Assembly: GCA_963834365.1 (NCBI GenBank)
Contig: CAWIBS010000032.1
Span: 372,001-436,000 of the forward strand
From: CAWJAP01 sp963834365
GTDB lineage: Bacteria; Acidobacteriota; Vicinamibacteria; Vicinamibacterales; Vicinamibacteraceae
Direction of reading: 5' to 3'
DNA: 64,000 bases
Every line of letters starts with the position of its first letter. Positions within the stretch are counted from its first letter, which is position 1. The notes under the pieces are model-generated. The model was given only the letters and a program-made list of their open reading frames with translations, did no database searches and had not been told where the DNA came from. The position numbers and the translations under genes are program-made. This document shows, piece after piece, positions 40,314 to 49,414 of this stretch.

Positions 40314-40733
40314 CGCGGACGGATCTGACACTGGCCACGGACGGATCGGACAGAGTCGGACAAATCAAGGACCGAAGACCTGAGACCAACGACCAACGAC
40401 CAACGACCAGAGTGAGCTCCCAATGCACGCCGGACCTAAAGGTCCGGCCTACCGGTGAGGCCGCGGCAAGATCGGTAGGGCGGGGCTTCAGCCCCGCCGA
40501 CGGGGACCGCAGACCGCAGACTGAAGACAGGGAGTGCAGGCTACGGGCTACAGGCTGCGGGCCTGCCAGAATGCTTCCGCAAGCCCTGTAGTCCGCAGCC
40601 CGTAGTCCGTAGTCCAGACCGAAGACCGAAGACCATGAGCAACGACCAGCTACCAGCTACCAACGACCAACGACCGAAGCGAAGACCGAAGACCGAAGAC
40701 CGAAGACCAAGACCAGAGACCAGAGACCGAAAG
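40314..40733. repeat. Composite repeat island with BIME copy 1
   Basis: Starts with GGACGGATC-type units (40314-40368), then ACCAACG heptamers (40375-40412), then the BIME at 40429-40498: GCCGGACCTAAAGGTCCGGC, CTAC, a 22-base spacer, GTAG, GGCGGGGCTTCAGCCCCGCC. Next come GTAGCCC-type heptamers in both orientations (40535-40618) and ACCGAAG/ACCAGCT heptamers (40618-40733). The island fills the gap between two minus-strand genes and runs into the 3' end of the VWFA gene. No gene. Confidence 0.8.
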
Positions 40734-41720
40734 TCAGTTCTGTCCGTGGCGCGCCACGAGCTTGGGTCCGCTCGCGGCGGCGAGGTATCCGGTGCGCGTC
40801 CGCGACCGCATGCCCGGCCGATCGACGAGACGCACGACGACGCGGCGATAGGCGCCATTGCGCATCGGATTGCTCGAGACGTAGCCAATGGCGTACTGAC
40901 GGGAGAGCTCGTGGCCGATCGTCGCGTAGGCCTGGTCGAGATCGACGGTGCGGAAGGGGAAGTGCACGGTCGCCCCGGTTTCCTGCGCCAGGGCTTTCAT
41001 CGCGTAGTCGGCCTGCGAGAAGAACGGCCGCTTGCCGCCCGATCCCTGCGCGAACGCGTCGGTCCGCAGCCCAATCGTGTAGATCGTGACGCCAGCCTGG
41101 CGCGCCTCGGCGAGCATCTCGTCGAAGGTCACCAGGCTCGCCGTATCCTCGCCGTCCGACAGGACGACGATCGCCCGGCGCCGGACCGCCTCGTCGCTCG
41201 TCACCGCGCGCCCGAACTCGCGGAGCGCCACATAGATCGCGTTGTAGAGCGCCGTGGCCCCGCCAGCGCTCGTGCGCTCGATGGCGTTGGCCACCTCGCG
41301 CCGATCGGAGGTGAACGTGGTCAACACGTGGACCTGATTGCTGAAGCTCAGGACGGCCGCCCGATCATCGTCGCGCAGCTGGCTCGCGAAGGTCGTGGCC
41401 GCCTTGCGGACGACGGGGAGCTTGTGGCTCATGCTGACGCTGGTATCGATCAGGATCGCGAGATCGAGCGGGACCGTACTCGTCTCGAAGTAGCGGATCT
41501 GCTGGAGGACGCCGTCCTCGTAGACCGCGAAGTTCTGCCGGGAGAGGTCGCCCACGAGCCGCTGCTCGGGATCGAGGACGGTGACGTTGAGCGCCACGAC
41601 GTCCACACCGCTCTTGAAGGTCGGCGGCTGCGCGTCCGACGCCTGGAGCGCCGTCGCGCCCGCCAGCGCGCACACGCCCAACCCCGCAATCTGCCGCCCC
41701 AGGATACGCCCGACTCGCAT
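40734..41720 (-). CDS. VWFA-related secreted protein
   Basis: A 328-residue protein with a signal peptide (RVGRILGRQIAGLGVCALAGATALQA) and a von Willebrand factor A domain. The metal-ion-dependent adhesion site DTSVSMS is at about residue 89, with a second conserved aspartate in VLSDGEDTAS near 190. The N-terminal strand TFKSGVDVVALNVTVLDPEQ is the hallmark of the acidobacterial VWFA-related family, for which many paralogues exist per genome. Function is unknown; protein binding in the periplasm or at the surface is inferred. Start is ATG 41720. The stop lies at the edge of a heptamer array. Confidence 0.87.
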   Translation of the reverse strand: MRVGRILGRQIAGLGVCALAGATALQASDAQPPTFKSGVDVVALNVTVLDPEQRLVGDLSRQNFAVYEDGVLQQIRYFETSTVPLDLAILIDTSVSMSHKLPVVRKAATTFASQLRDDDRAAVLSFSNQVHVLTTFTSDRREVANAIERTSAGGATALYNAIYVALREFGRAVTSDEAVRRRAIVVLSDGEDTASLVTFDEMLAEARQAGVTIYTIGLRTDAFAQGSGGKRPFFSQADYAMKALAQETGATVHFPFRTVDLDQAYATIGHELSRQYAIGYVSSNPMRNGAYRRVVVRLVDRPGMRSRTRTGYLAAASGPKLVARHGQN

Positions 41721-42168
41721 GACGTCGCTCCGGTCTCCCGGGATCGGCGATTCGCTCCGTGCCCGGGTCGATCGACAGCATTGCGAAGGCAATGCCAGGG
41801 CGTTCCAGTCGTGAGCCTGCAATGGAACCGGGGTGTCCCGAGGCCCGGCGCGCCGGTATTGGAACTCCACTGCCATCTGTTGGAGCGCGGACGCCACCGA
41901 CGACTACCAGCTACCAACGACCAGCTACCAGCGGCGACCAGCGACCAGCGACCAGCGACACCAGCGACCAGCTGACCAACGACCAGCTACACGCGACTGC
42001 TACGAACGACCCACCACCAACCACCACAACCACGCCGTGAGAGTTTGTTGGCATCTGGAAGTTGATGTCTTGGCATTTCAGAGGCAATTCGTAGGAAGCT
42101 GACAGCTGGTAGTTCGCAGCTGGTACTTGGTAGCTGGTCACTGGTACCTGGTCCCTGGTCACTGTCCC
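41721..42168. repeat. Spacer with inverted heptamer arrays
   Basis: Positions 41721-41900 hold nothing I recognise. Left array 41903-42020 is of ACCAGCT/ACCAACG/ACCAGCG heptamers. A short core (42030-42085) is AT-richer than the rest. Right array 42086-42166 is of the complementary AGCTGGT/CACTGGT type and ends 2 bases before the next ATG. No gene. Confidence 0.75.
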
Positions 42169-42907
42169 ATGCCCTTCGACGCGATCGACCATCGCCCGAC
42201 GCCGCTGCCACGAGCGCCCTGGGTGATGAAGCAGCGCTGGGAGGATCTGCTGTTCGCGCACTGGCCGTGCGACATGTCGCAGCTGCGGGCTCAGGTGCCG
42301 GCGGCGCTCGAGATCGATACTTTCGACGGTCAGGCCTGGATCGGGATCGTCCCGTTCCGCATGTCCGGCGTCCGCCTGAGATGGGTGCCGCCGCTGCCGG
42401 GGACATCAGCGTTTCCCGAGCTCAACGTGCGCACCTACGTGCGCGCCGGTGCGCGCCGCGGGGTATGGTTCTTCAGCCTCGACGCCAGCTCGCCCGCCGC
42501 CGTGAAGGCGGCGCGCTGGTGGTTTCATCTGCCCTACTTCCACGCCGACATGCGTGTGGTCGCCGACGGCGACGCGGTGCAGTACCTCGAGCACACGCAC
42601 GCACGCGGGCGCACCGGAAGCCAACTTCGACGCCTGGTACGGCCCGGCCGGTGAGGTGGAGCGTGCGGCACCGGACTCGCTGGCGCACTGGCTCACCGAG
42701 CGCTACTGCCTGTTCGCCAGTCGTCCCGGAGGCCGTCCCGTGCGGGTGGATATCCATCACGCGCCATGGCCGCTGCAGCCGTCGCACGCGGACGTCAGCC
42801 ACAACACCATGGCCGAGGCCGCCGGCCTCGAGATCGGCTCCACGCCACCGCTGCTGCACTTCGCGCGAAGCCTCGACGTCAGAATCTGGGCGCCGGTCGC
42901 GCTGTAG
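42169..42907 (+). CDS. DUF2071 (YqjF-like) protein (one frameshift)
   Basis: About 246 residues of the YqjF/DUF2071 acetoacetate-decarboxylase-like fold. Typical features are the opening MKQRWEDLLFAHWPCDMSQLRAQVP, then WIGIVPFRMSGVR, FPELNVRTYVR and GVWFFSLDASSP, and in the second frame FLASRPGG-like YCLFASRPGGRPVRVDIHHAPWPLQ. Cytoplasmic, function unknown. The frame break is at 42603/42604 (GCA followed by an extra C), a third-position doublet. ATG 42169 comes directly after a heptamer array with no ribosome site in between. Probably monocistronic or linked to the next gene 43 bases away. Confidence 0.82.
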
Positions 42908-42949
42908 ACCCGCTTCCAGAACTCCTGACCCTTCGCACCCGCCCTCGAC

Positions 42950-45083
42950 ATGAGCACGCGCACCCGAGGCCGTCTTCCCGCCATCGCGGCGCTGTTGCTG
43001 ACGGCGTGCCTGTCCTCGCAAGCGCCGTCGCGGGCGCCCGGGCCGGCGCGGCCGGCGCTCACCTCCGCCCAGGAGGCCTTTCTCGAGGATCTGTCGCAGC
43101 GGACGTTTCAGTTCTTCTGGGAGCAGACCGACCCGGCCACCGGCATCATCCGCGATCGATCGCGGACCGATGGCTCGCCGTCGAGCGACAACCACGTCGA
43201 GGTGGGCAGCATCGCCTCGGTGGGGTTCGGTCTCACCGGCCTGTGCATCGCCGCCGAGCGCGGCTGGGTGGCGCGGGAGCAGGCCATCCTGCGCACGCGC
43301 ACGACGCTGCGGACCTTCGCCGATCGGCTCGAGCATCATCGCGGCTGGTTCTATCACTGGATCAACGTGCACACTGGAGCGCGTGAGTGGAAGAGCGAGG
43401 TCTCGTCGATCGACACGGCGCTGCTCCTCGGCGGCGTCCTGAGCGCCGGCCAGTGCTTCGCGAGCGATGCCGAGATCCCGGGACTCGCCGACGCGATCTA
43501 CCGCCGCCTGGACTTCGCCTGGATGCGCAACGGGCATCCGACGCTGCTCTCGCACGGCTGGCGACCCGAAACCGGGATGATCGTCCACCGCTGGGACGCC
43601 TTCAGCGAGGCGATGATCCTCTATCTGCTGGGTCTCGGCTCACCGACGCAGCCGCTGCCGGCCGATTCGTGGCGGGCGTGGGTGCGGCCCGTGCTGGAGT
43701 GGGAGGGCGTTCCGCTACGTGACGCACGCCGGACCGCTCTTCCTCCACCAGTACTCGCATGCCTGGATCGATTTCCGCGCGTGGCGCGATCCGGAACCGC
43801 CGCACGACTGGTTCGAGAACGCCCGCGTGGCGACGCACGCCAACCGGCGCTACTGCCGCACGATCGCCAATCGTTTCCCGGGCTATTCGGATCTGATCTG
43901 GGGCATCACCGCCTCGGACTCGCGGCAGGGATACCGGGCGTGGGGCGGACCGCCTCCCGATCCGCAGGTGGATGGCACGGTCGTGCCATGCGCCGCGGCC
44001 GGCTCTCTGATGCTCACGCCCGAGATCGCGCTGCCGGCGCTCCAGGCCCTGCGCGAGCAGTTCGGCGACCGCCTGTATGGCCGCTACGGGTTCGCGGATG
44101 CGTTTCACCCGACCGACGGCTGGGTCAACCCGCACGTCATCGGCATCGACCTCGGCATCACGCTCCTGTCGGCGGAGAACCTCCGCAGCGGCAACGTGTG
44201 GCGCTGGTTCATGGCGAACCCGGCGATCCAGAACGGGCTCGAGCGCGCCGGCTTCACGCCCGTGTCCGGCACCCGTCGGCCCGATCCGGCGCCATCCGCG
44301 TCCGAATATCGCCTCGTGCCTGCTCCCGAGCCGGAGGCGCTGGCGAGGGCGCGCGACACGTTGAAGGCATTGCCGGCGGGACTCGCCGACCGGTTCGAGC
44401 CGGCGACGTTCACGGCCCCGAACGGCGTCGTGCTCCCGTACCGCCTGCTTCGCCCGGAGGGCGGGGAGGCGCCGACGCCCCTCCTGCTCGTGCTGCACGG
44501 ATCCGGTGAGATCGGCACTGACAACGCCTCGCACCTGACCTCGCTCGTGCTGCCCTGGGCGCGGGACGAGACTCGCCGCCGGTATCGCGCCCACGTCGTC
44601 GCGCCACAGATGCCCGTGCCATCCGCGGAGTACTCAGGACCTCCGGACGGCGATGCCCGCACGTCCCGCGGCACGCGCGCCACGGCGGCGACACTGGCAC
44701 TGGTCGATCACCTGCTGGCGACGCTCCCGATTGACCGGACACGTGTCTTCGTCATGGGCTTCTCGATGGGCGCGTCCACGACCTGGAACCTGCTCTACGA
44801 CCGGCCGGGACTCTTCGCCGCGGCCATTCCCGTGGCCGGCGTCCCCGATCCGTCACGCGCGGCCTCGGTGGGGAAGACGCGAATCTGGACGCTCCACGGC
44901 AATCGCGACGAAGTGAATCCGGGTCGCCATGCGCGCAGGACCTACCGTCCGCTGGTGGACGCGCGCGTGCCGGTGAGGTTCTGGGAGATGGATCTGCAGG
45001 GCCACGAGGTGCCCCCCTGGCTGCTGGTGGACGATGCGTTTGCGGCGTGGCTGTGGTCAGGGGTCAGGGATCAGAAACAGTGA
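42950..45083 (+). CDS. Lipoprotein fusion: GH144-type glucanase plus esterase domain (one frameshift)
   Basis: About 710 residues. A lipobox LLTAC is at residues 16-20, so it is lipid-anchored. Residues about 40-440 match the Glycoamylase/GH144 family (endo-beta-1,2-glucanase type): TFQFFWEQTDPATGIIRDRS, DNHVEVGSIASVGFGLTG, FLHQYSHAWIDFR, WGITASDSRQGYRAWGGPP. Residues about 470-705 form an alpha/beta-hydrolase with LLVLHGSGEIGTDN, the nucleophile elbow GFSMGAS and terminal His in LQGHEVPPW, like phospholipase/carboxylesterase-type or feruloyl-esterase-like domains. The frame break is at 43714/43715 (CCG plus extra C); correction gives VPYVTHAGPLF. A glucanase-esterase fusion suggests attack on a substituted glucan. 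The last residues (VRDQKQ) come from a repeat array. Confidence 0.82.
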
Positions 45084-45377
45084 CCAACGACGAGCGACCA
45101 GTGACCAACAGTGACCAAAGACCATAGACCGAAGACCAAAGACCAAAGACCAAAGACCAAAAAAAGACCGAAGTGGCTTCCAATGCCCGCCGGACCTAAA
45201 GGTCCGGCCTACCGGTGAGGCCGCGGCAAAATCGGTAGGGCGCGGCTTCAGCCGCGCCGACCAGGACCGAAGACCAGCGACCAGCGACCAGCGACCAAAG
45301 ACCGAAGACCGAAGACCGAAGACCGACTACAGTACGCTCTTCCCGTAGCCTGTAGCCCGTAGCCCGTAGCCCCCCGA
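45084..45377. repeat. Heptamer array with BIME copy 2
   Basis: ACCAGTG, ACCAAAG and ACCGAAG heptamers (45084-45170), then AAGTGGCTTC (45171), then the BIME at 45189-45258 (type c CTAC, spacer, GTAG type b), then ACCAGCG/ACCGAAG heptamers (45266-45326) and GTAGCCC heptamers (45345-45372). The unit 45172-45258 recurs inverted at 46229-46332 on the other side of the SDR gene. Confidence 0.85.
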
Positions 45378-46151
45378 TCACCTCCACGGCGTGAACCCGT
45401 ACGACAGGAACCCGCCATCGGCGGCGACCGTCTGGCCGGTTACGTAGGACGCTGCCGGCATGCACAAGAATGCGACCAGGCTCGCCACCTCGGCCGGCTC
45501 GCCGACGCGCCCCATCGGTGTGCGCGCGAGGACACGCGCGCGGACCGAGGGGTCGGACAGAATCGGCTCGACGAGCGGTGTCCGGATATACCAGGGGGCG
45601 ACCAGGTTGACGCGGATCGCGTCGCCTGCCCACTCGACCGCCAGGTATCTCGTCAGCTGCGCGAGCGCGGCCTTCGTCATGGCGTAGACCGCGCCGGTGC
45701 CCACCGAGGTCGTGCCCGCCACCGATCCGATGTTCACCAGACTGCCGCGGCGCGACGCCGCGAGGTGTGGATGGAACTGGCGCGACAGCTCCCAGGCCGA
45801 GGTCAGGTTCGTGTCCACGATCTGGCGGTACTCGTCCGGTGAGAAGTCGAGGCTGGCTTTGCGGATGTTCGTGCCGACGTTGTTCACCAGGACGTCCACG
45901 GCATGCCAGTCGTTCGGCAGCGCCCGGATGACGCGGGCGCGTCCCTCCTCGGTGGCGACGTCGGCGCGGACGGCGACGAGGCGCCGCTCGTCGGCTGCCG
46001 CCGCCAGCGGTCCCTCGAGCTGCGTCTCCCCGCGCGCGACGACGACAACCGCTGCGCCGTGCAGCAGGAGCTCGGCGACGATCGCCTGGCCGATGCCGCG
46101 CGTGCCGCCGGTGACCACGGCCCGATAGCCCTCGAGGCTCCAGCGTTTCAT
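45378..46151 (-). CDS. Short-chain dehydrogenase, tropinone-reductase-like
   Basis: A 257-residue classical SDR. Cofactor motif TGGTRGIGQ (residues 15-23), NNVGTNIRK near residue 90 (the form typical of tropinone-reductase-like SDRs), catalytic Ser in NIGSVAG near 143, Tyr and Lys in YAMTK near 156-160, and a C-terminal PMGRVGEPAEVASLVAFLC. NADP(H)-dependent alcohol/ketone oxidoreductase; the substrate is not shown. The gene is intact. It is bracketed by inverted copies of a heptamer-BIME composite (45172-45258 and 46229-46332), so its segment could be mobile or invertible. No partner gene is adjacent. Confidence 0.87.
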   Translation of the reverse strand: MKRWSLEGYRAVVTGGTRGIGQAIVAELLLHGAAVVVVARGETQLEGPLAAAADERRLVAVRADVATEEGRARVIRALPNDWHAVDVLVNNVGTNIRKASLDFSPDEYRQIVDTNLTSAWELSRQFHPHLAASRRGSLVNIGSVAGTTSVGTGAVYAMTKAALAQLTRYLAVEWAGDAIRVNLVAPWYIRTPLVEPILSDPSVRARVLARTPMGRVGEPAEVASLVAFLCMPAASYVTGQTVAADGGFLSYGFTPWR

Positions 46152-46184
46152 CGCGCGATTATGCAGCCTTGAACGCTGACCTCG

Positions 46185-46400
46185 ATCCGACGTCTTCAGT
46201 CTTCGGTCTTCAGTCTTTGGTCCCGTTCGGCGCGGCTGAAGCCCCGCCCTACCGATTTTGCCGCGGCCTCACCGGTAGGCCGGACCTTTCGGTAGGCCGG
46301 ACCTTTAGGTCCGGCGGGCATTGGAAGCCACTTGATCTCGTTGGTCGCTCGTCGTTGGTCACTGTCTCTGATCGCTGGTGCCTGGCGCCCGATTCCTGCC
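46185..46400. repeat. Heptamer array with BIME copy 3, inverted
   Basis: GGTCTTC/CTTTGGT heptamers (46190-46222), then the reverse complement of the BIME of 45189-45258 at 46229-46315 with one GTAG-plus-stem unit duplicated (GGTAGGCCGGACCTTTC appears once more), then the inverted GAAGCCACTT (46324-46333), then TTGGTCGCTCG-type heptamers to 46382. It ends about 20 bases before the PQQ dehydrogenase start. Confidence 0.85.
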
Positions 46401-46420
46401 GCCTGACATGATAATGAGCG

Positions 46421-48385
46421 ATGCTCCGGGCGACGTTCGTTTCGACGATGATCGTGCTCGCGCTCGTCGGCGCGAGCCGCGAAAGCGTGGCGCAGCCGCA
46501 GGCCGTCGGCCGCAAGGTGTTCGAGACCCTATGCGCTGTCTGCCACGGCGCGGACGGACACGGTGGTGATACCGGGCCCTCGATCGTGTACCGGCTGCCG
46601 CTGCTCCCGGACGATCAGCTTGCCACGCTCATTCGCGATGGCCGTCCGGCCAAGGGGATGCCGGCGGTCCCCCTGCCGGCGGCCGAGCTCACGCCGCTGA
46701 CGCGGTTTCTGCGGTCGATCGAGCGTCGCGAGCCGACGCCTGTCCGGACGACCGTCACCACCACTGACGGGCGGACGCTCGACGGCCTCGTGCTGGGCGA
46801 GGGGATCGAGGATCTGCAGCTCCGGACGAGCGACAACCGGGTGCACCTGCTGCGCCGCGAGGGCGACGCGTTCCGTCCGGTCACGACCGGGACCGACTGG
46901 CCGACCTACAACGGCGATCCTGGCGGCAACCGCTACACCACGCTCACCCAGATCGACTCGACCAACGTGGCGCGGCTGGCGCCGCGGTGGATGTTCACCG
47001 TGGCCGAGGCCGGGAATCTGCAGGTCACCCCGGTCGTGGTGGGCGGCATCATGTATGTGACGGCGCCGAACGAGTGCCTCGCGCTCGACGCCGGAAGCGG
47101 GCGCCAGATCTGGCGCTACAAGCGTTCGCGGACGCCGGGCGTGAGCGGCGGCGGCGCGAACCGCGGCGTCGCCGTCGCCGGCGATCGCCTCTTCATGGTC
47201 ACCGACCACGCGCATCTCCTGGCGTTGAACCGCTTCACGGGCGAGCTCGTCTGGGACAGCGTCATGGACGACTGGCGCAAGAACTATGGAGCGTCCTCGG
47301 CACCGCTCGTCGCCGGGGACCTCGTCATTTCCGGCGTGTCCGGTGGCGAGCACGGCGCGAACGGCTTCGTGATCGCGTTCGAGCAGGAGACCGGCAAGGA
47401 GGTCTGGCGCTTCTGGACGGTTCCGCGGCGCGGCGAACCCGGGTCCGAAACGTGGCAGGGGAAGGACATCGATCACGGGGGGGCGCCGACGTGGTTCACG
47501 GGCAGCTACGATCCGGCGCTCGATCTCGTCTACTGGCCGACCGGCAACCCGAGCAAGGAGTACAACGGCGACGACCGCAAGGGCGACAACCTCTACGCCT
47601 CCTGCATCCTCGCGCTCGATCGCCGGACCGGCCGTCTGCGGTGGCACTACCAGTTCACGCCGCACGACCTGTGGGACTGGGACGCGACGCAGACATCGGT
47701 CCTGGTGGACGCGGAGTGGCAGGGACGGCCGCGCAAGCTGATGCTGCACGCCAGCCGCAACGGCTTCTTCTACGTGTTCGATCGCGAGAGCGGCGAGCGG
47801 CTGCTCTCGACGCCGTTCGTCACGAACCTCACCTGGGCCAGCGGGATCGGTGCCGACGGGCGGCCCGTCCGGCTGCCGAACCAGGAGCCGTCGCCTGCCG
47901 GGACCAGGGTGTGCCCGTCGCAGGACGGCGCGACGAACTGGTTCTCGCCGTCCTTCAGCCCGCAAACCGGCCTCTATTACGTCCAGACCTTTGAAAAGTG
48001 CAGCATCTACACCAAGAGCGAGCAGGGCGAGTGGGAGAGCGGCCGGCCGTACCTGGGTGGATCGCAGAAGACGGCCCCCGAGCCGACGCCGCGGCGGATC
48101 CTGCGCGCGATCGACATCCGCACGGGCGCGATCGCGTGGGAGGTGCCGCAGCCGGGCCCGGCGGTCTCGTGGGGCGGGACGCTCGCGACTGCCACCGGGC
48201 TCGTGATCGTGGCCGAAGACGGCGGCGCGCTGATGGCGGTCGATGCGACGCACGGGACACGCCGCTGGATGTTCCGCACCAATGCGACCTGGAGGGCGTC
48301 GCCGATGACCTACATGTTCGATGGGCGACAGTACATCGCGATCGCGGCGGGCGCCAACATCCTCGCCTTTGCCCTTCAGGACTGA
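46421..48385 (+). CDS. PQQ-dependent dehydrogenase with N-terminal cytochrome c
   Basis: A 654-residue exported quinoprotein. A signal peptide is followed by a c-type haem motif CAVCHG near residue 38 and an axial Met in GMPAVP near 82. The eight-bladed PQQ propeller starts at TDWPTYNGDPGGNRYTTLTQID (about 157) and contains WDWDATQTSVLVDAEWQG, HASRNGFFYVFDRESG and a final AAGANILAFALQD. The order haem-then-propeller is the reverse of quinohaemoprotein alcohol dehydrogenases such as QH-ADH, where the cytochrome is C-terminal. It should oxidise an alcohol or aldose in the periplasm and pass electrons to its own haem. No pqq biosynthesis genes are in the window. Confidence 0.88.
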   Translation: MLRATFVSTMIVLALVGASRESVAQPQAVGRKVFETLCAVCHGADGHGGDTGPSIVYRLPLLPDDQLATLIRDGRPAKGMPAVPLPAAELTPLTRFLRSIERREPTPVRTTVTTTDGRTLDGLVLGEGIEDLQLRTSDNRVHLLRREGDAFRPVTTGTDWPTYNGDPGGNRYTTLTQIDSTNVARLAPRWMFTVAEAGNLQVTPVVVGGIMYVTAPNECLALDAGSGRQIWRYKRSRTPGVSGGGANRGVAVAGDRLFMVTDHAHLLALNRFTGELVWDSVMDDWRKNYGASSAPLVAGDLVISGVSGGEHGANGFVIAFEQETGKEVWRFWTVPRRGEPGSETWQGKDIDHGGAPTWFTGSYDPALDLVYWPTGNPSKEYNGDDRKGDNLYASCILALDRRTGRLRWHYQFTPHDLWDWDATQTSVLVDAEWQGRPRKLMLHASRNGFFYVFDRESGERLLSTPFVTNLTWASGIGADGRPVRLPNQEPSPAGTRVCPSQDGATNWFSPSFSPQTGLYYVQTFEKCSIYTKSEQGEWESGRPYLGGSQKTAPEPTPRRILRAIDIRTGAIAWEVPQPGPAVSWGGTLATATGLVIVAEDGGALMAVDATHGTRRWMFRTNATWRASPMTYMFDGRQYIAIAAGANILAFALQD

Positions 48386-48543
48386 GGCGCTCCCGCTCGT
48401 CCCGGGCCCGCGCTGCGACGTTTTTTTCGCGCGCACCGTGAAATTCCCGGTTGCAGTTCGCGATCTGCTCGCTACAATCGTCGCCGATGGGTCGCGGGAC
48501 GCACGACCGTCGTCCACGCGCTAGAACGCGAGAGAGTCACCTT

Positions 48544-48918
48544 ATGGCCAAGACCGCGAAGAAGTCGGCCCGCAAGGCCGCTGCCGCCAAGCCGGCGGCA
48601 ATCAAGCCCCTCAAGGACAAGATGTCGAAGTCGGCGCTCGTGGCGCACCTGTCGAGCCACAGCGGCGTGCCGCCCAAGGGCGTCAAGTCCGTGCTGGCCT
48701 CGCTCGAGGCGACGATTGCGGCCGCCTTGCACAAAAACGGCGCCCGTCTCTTCACGCTTCCCGGCGTGCTGAAGGCGACCGCCGTGGCCGTGCCGGCCAA
48801 GCCGAAGCGGAAGGGACGCGATCCCTTCACCGGCGAGGAGCGGATGTTCGCCGCCAAGCCGGCGTCGGTGAAGGTCAAGATCCGCGCCCTCAAGAAGCTC
48901 AAGAGCGCGGCGATCTGA
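48544..48918 (+). CDS. HU-like DNA-binding protein with Lys/Ala-rich N-terminal tail
   Basis: A 124-residue basic protein. Residues 1-25 form a histone-like tail (AKTAKKSARKAAAAKPAAIKP). Residues about 28-120 align with HU: helices MSKSALVAHLSSHSG and GVKSVLASLEATIAAAL, the strand turn RLFTLPGVLKATAVAV, then the HU arm KRKGRDPFTGEERMFAAKPA and the C-terminal VKIRALKKLK. The HU arm proline site region is recognisable but diverged. ATG 48544 follows a GAGAG site. It is probably a nucleoid-associated protein that binds DNA without strong specificity. Monocistronic, upstream of tRNA-His. Confidence 0.82.
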   Translation: MAKTAKKSARKAAAAKPAAIKPLKDKMSKSALVAHLSSHSGVPPKGVKSVLASLEATIAAALHKNGARLFTLPGVLKATAVAVPAKPKRKGRDPFTGEERMFAAKPASVKVKIRALKKLKSAAI

Positions 48919-49113
48919 GGGCGCCGCGCCTGCGCGCGATCAGCCGGATCGCCAGCGGCATCCACGCCGCTGGCGCTCTGCGCCATCTGGACGTGTCGGC
49001 AGTCGCCTCCAGTTCCGAACGCGGCTGTCATTCGGCTCGATGTGTCGAGAGCCCGGACGTTCGACGCCCGGAACTGACGACCCCGAATTGACGGCGCTGT
49101 ATGTTGGGGAAAT

Positions 49114-49189
49114 TGGGGTGAGTGACGGGTTTCGAACCCGCGACCCCCGGAGCCACAGTCCGGTGCTCTACCACTGAGCTACACTCACC
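49114..49189 (-). tRNA. tRNA-His(GUG)
   Basis: Cloverleaf on the minus strand: acceptor GTGAGTG paired with CACTCAC, D arm GCTC-AGTGGTA-GAGC, anticodon stem CCGGA/TCCGG with loop CTGTGGC (anticodon GTG), T arm GCGGG-TTCGAAA-CCCGT. The extra G at position -1 (49189) pairs with C73 (49117), the histidine identity element, and CCA is encoded (49114-49116). Flanked by HU-like and Gfo/Idh genes on the plus strand. Confidence 0.95.
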
Positions 49190-49254
49190 ACGCAAGGCGT
49201 GCGCCCCGCCCGAAGCGGAACTTGGAACTATAGCATCCGGCTTGCCGAGCCTTC

Positions 49255-49405
49255 AATTGGGGGACTCGGCGACGTGGGCGACTCGGCGACTGGGCGAGAT
49301 CGGCGACTGGGCGAGTCCCGCCCACCTCGCCGAGTCGCCCACTCCCCCCAGTCGCCCACGTCGCCAAGTCCCCTAGGTCGCCCACGTCGCCCAGTCCCCA
49401 GCAGT
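49255..49405. repeat. Degenerate GGCGACT/CGCCGAG array, inverted halves
   Basis: Short units of 7-9 bases: GGCGACTC/GGCGACTG on the left (49262-49315) and the complementary CGCCGAGT/GTCGCCCA on the right (49325-49402). It ends 10 bases before the next start codon and leaves no ribosome site. A related CGCCCAAGT array lies at 56969-57022. Confidence 0.75.
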
Positions 49406-49414
49406 GACCAGCGT

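Noticed and set aside
40618..40733. CRISPR array
   Set aside because: Repeats are 7-base tandem units without spacers, and no cas gene is present.
48419..48428. Rho-independent terminator at a T run after the PQQ dehydrogenase
   Set aside because: The T7 run has no convincing stem directly before it.
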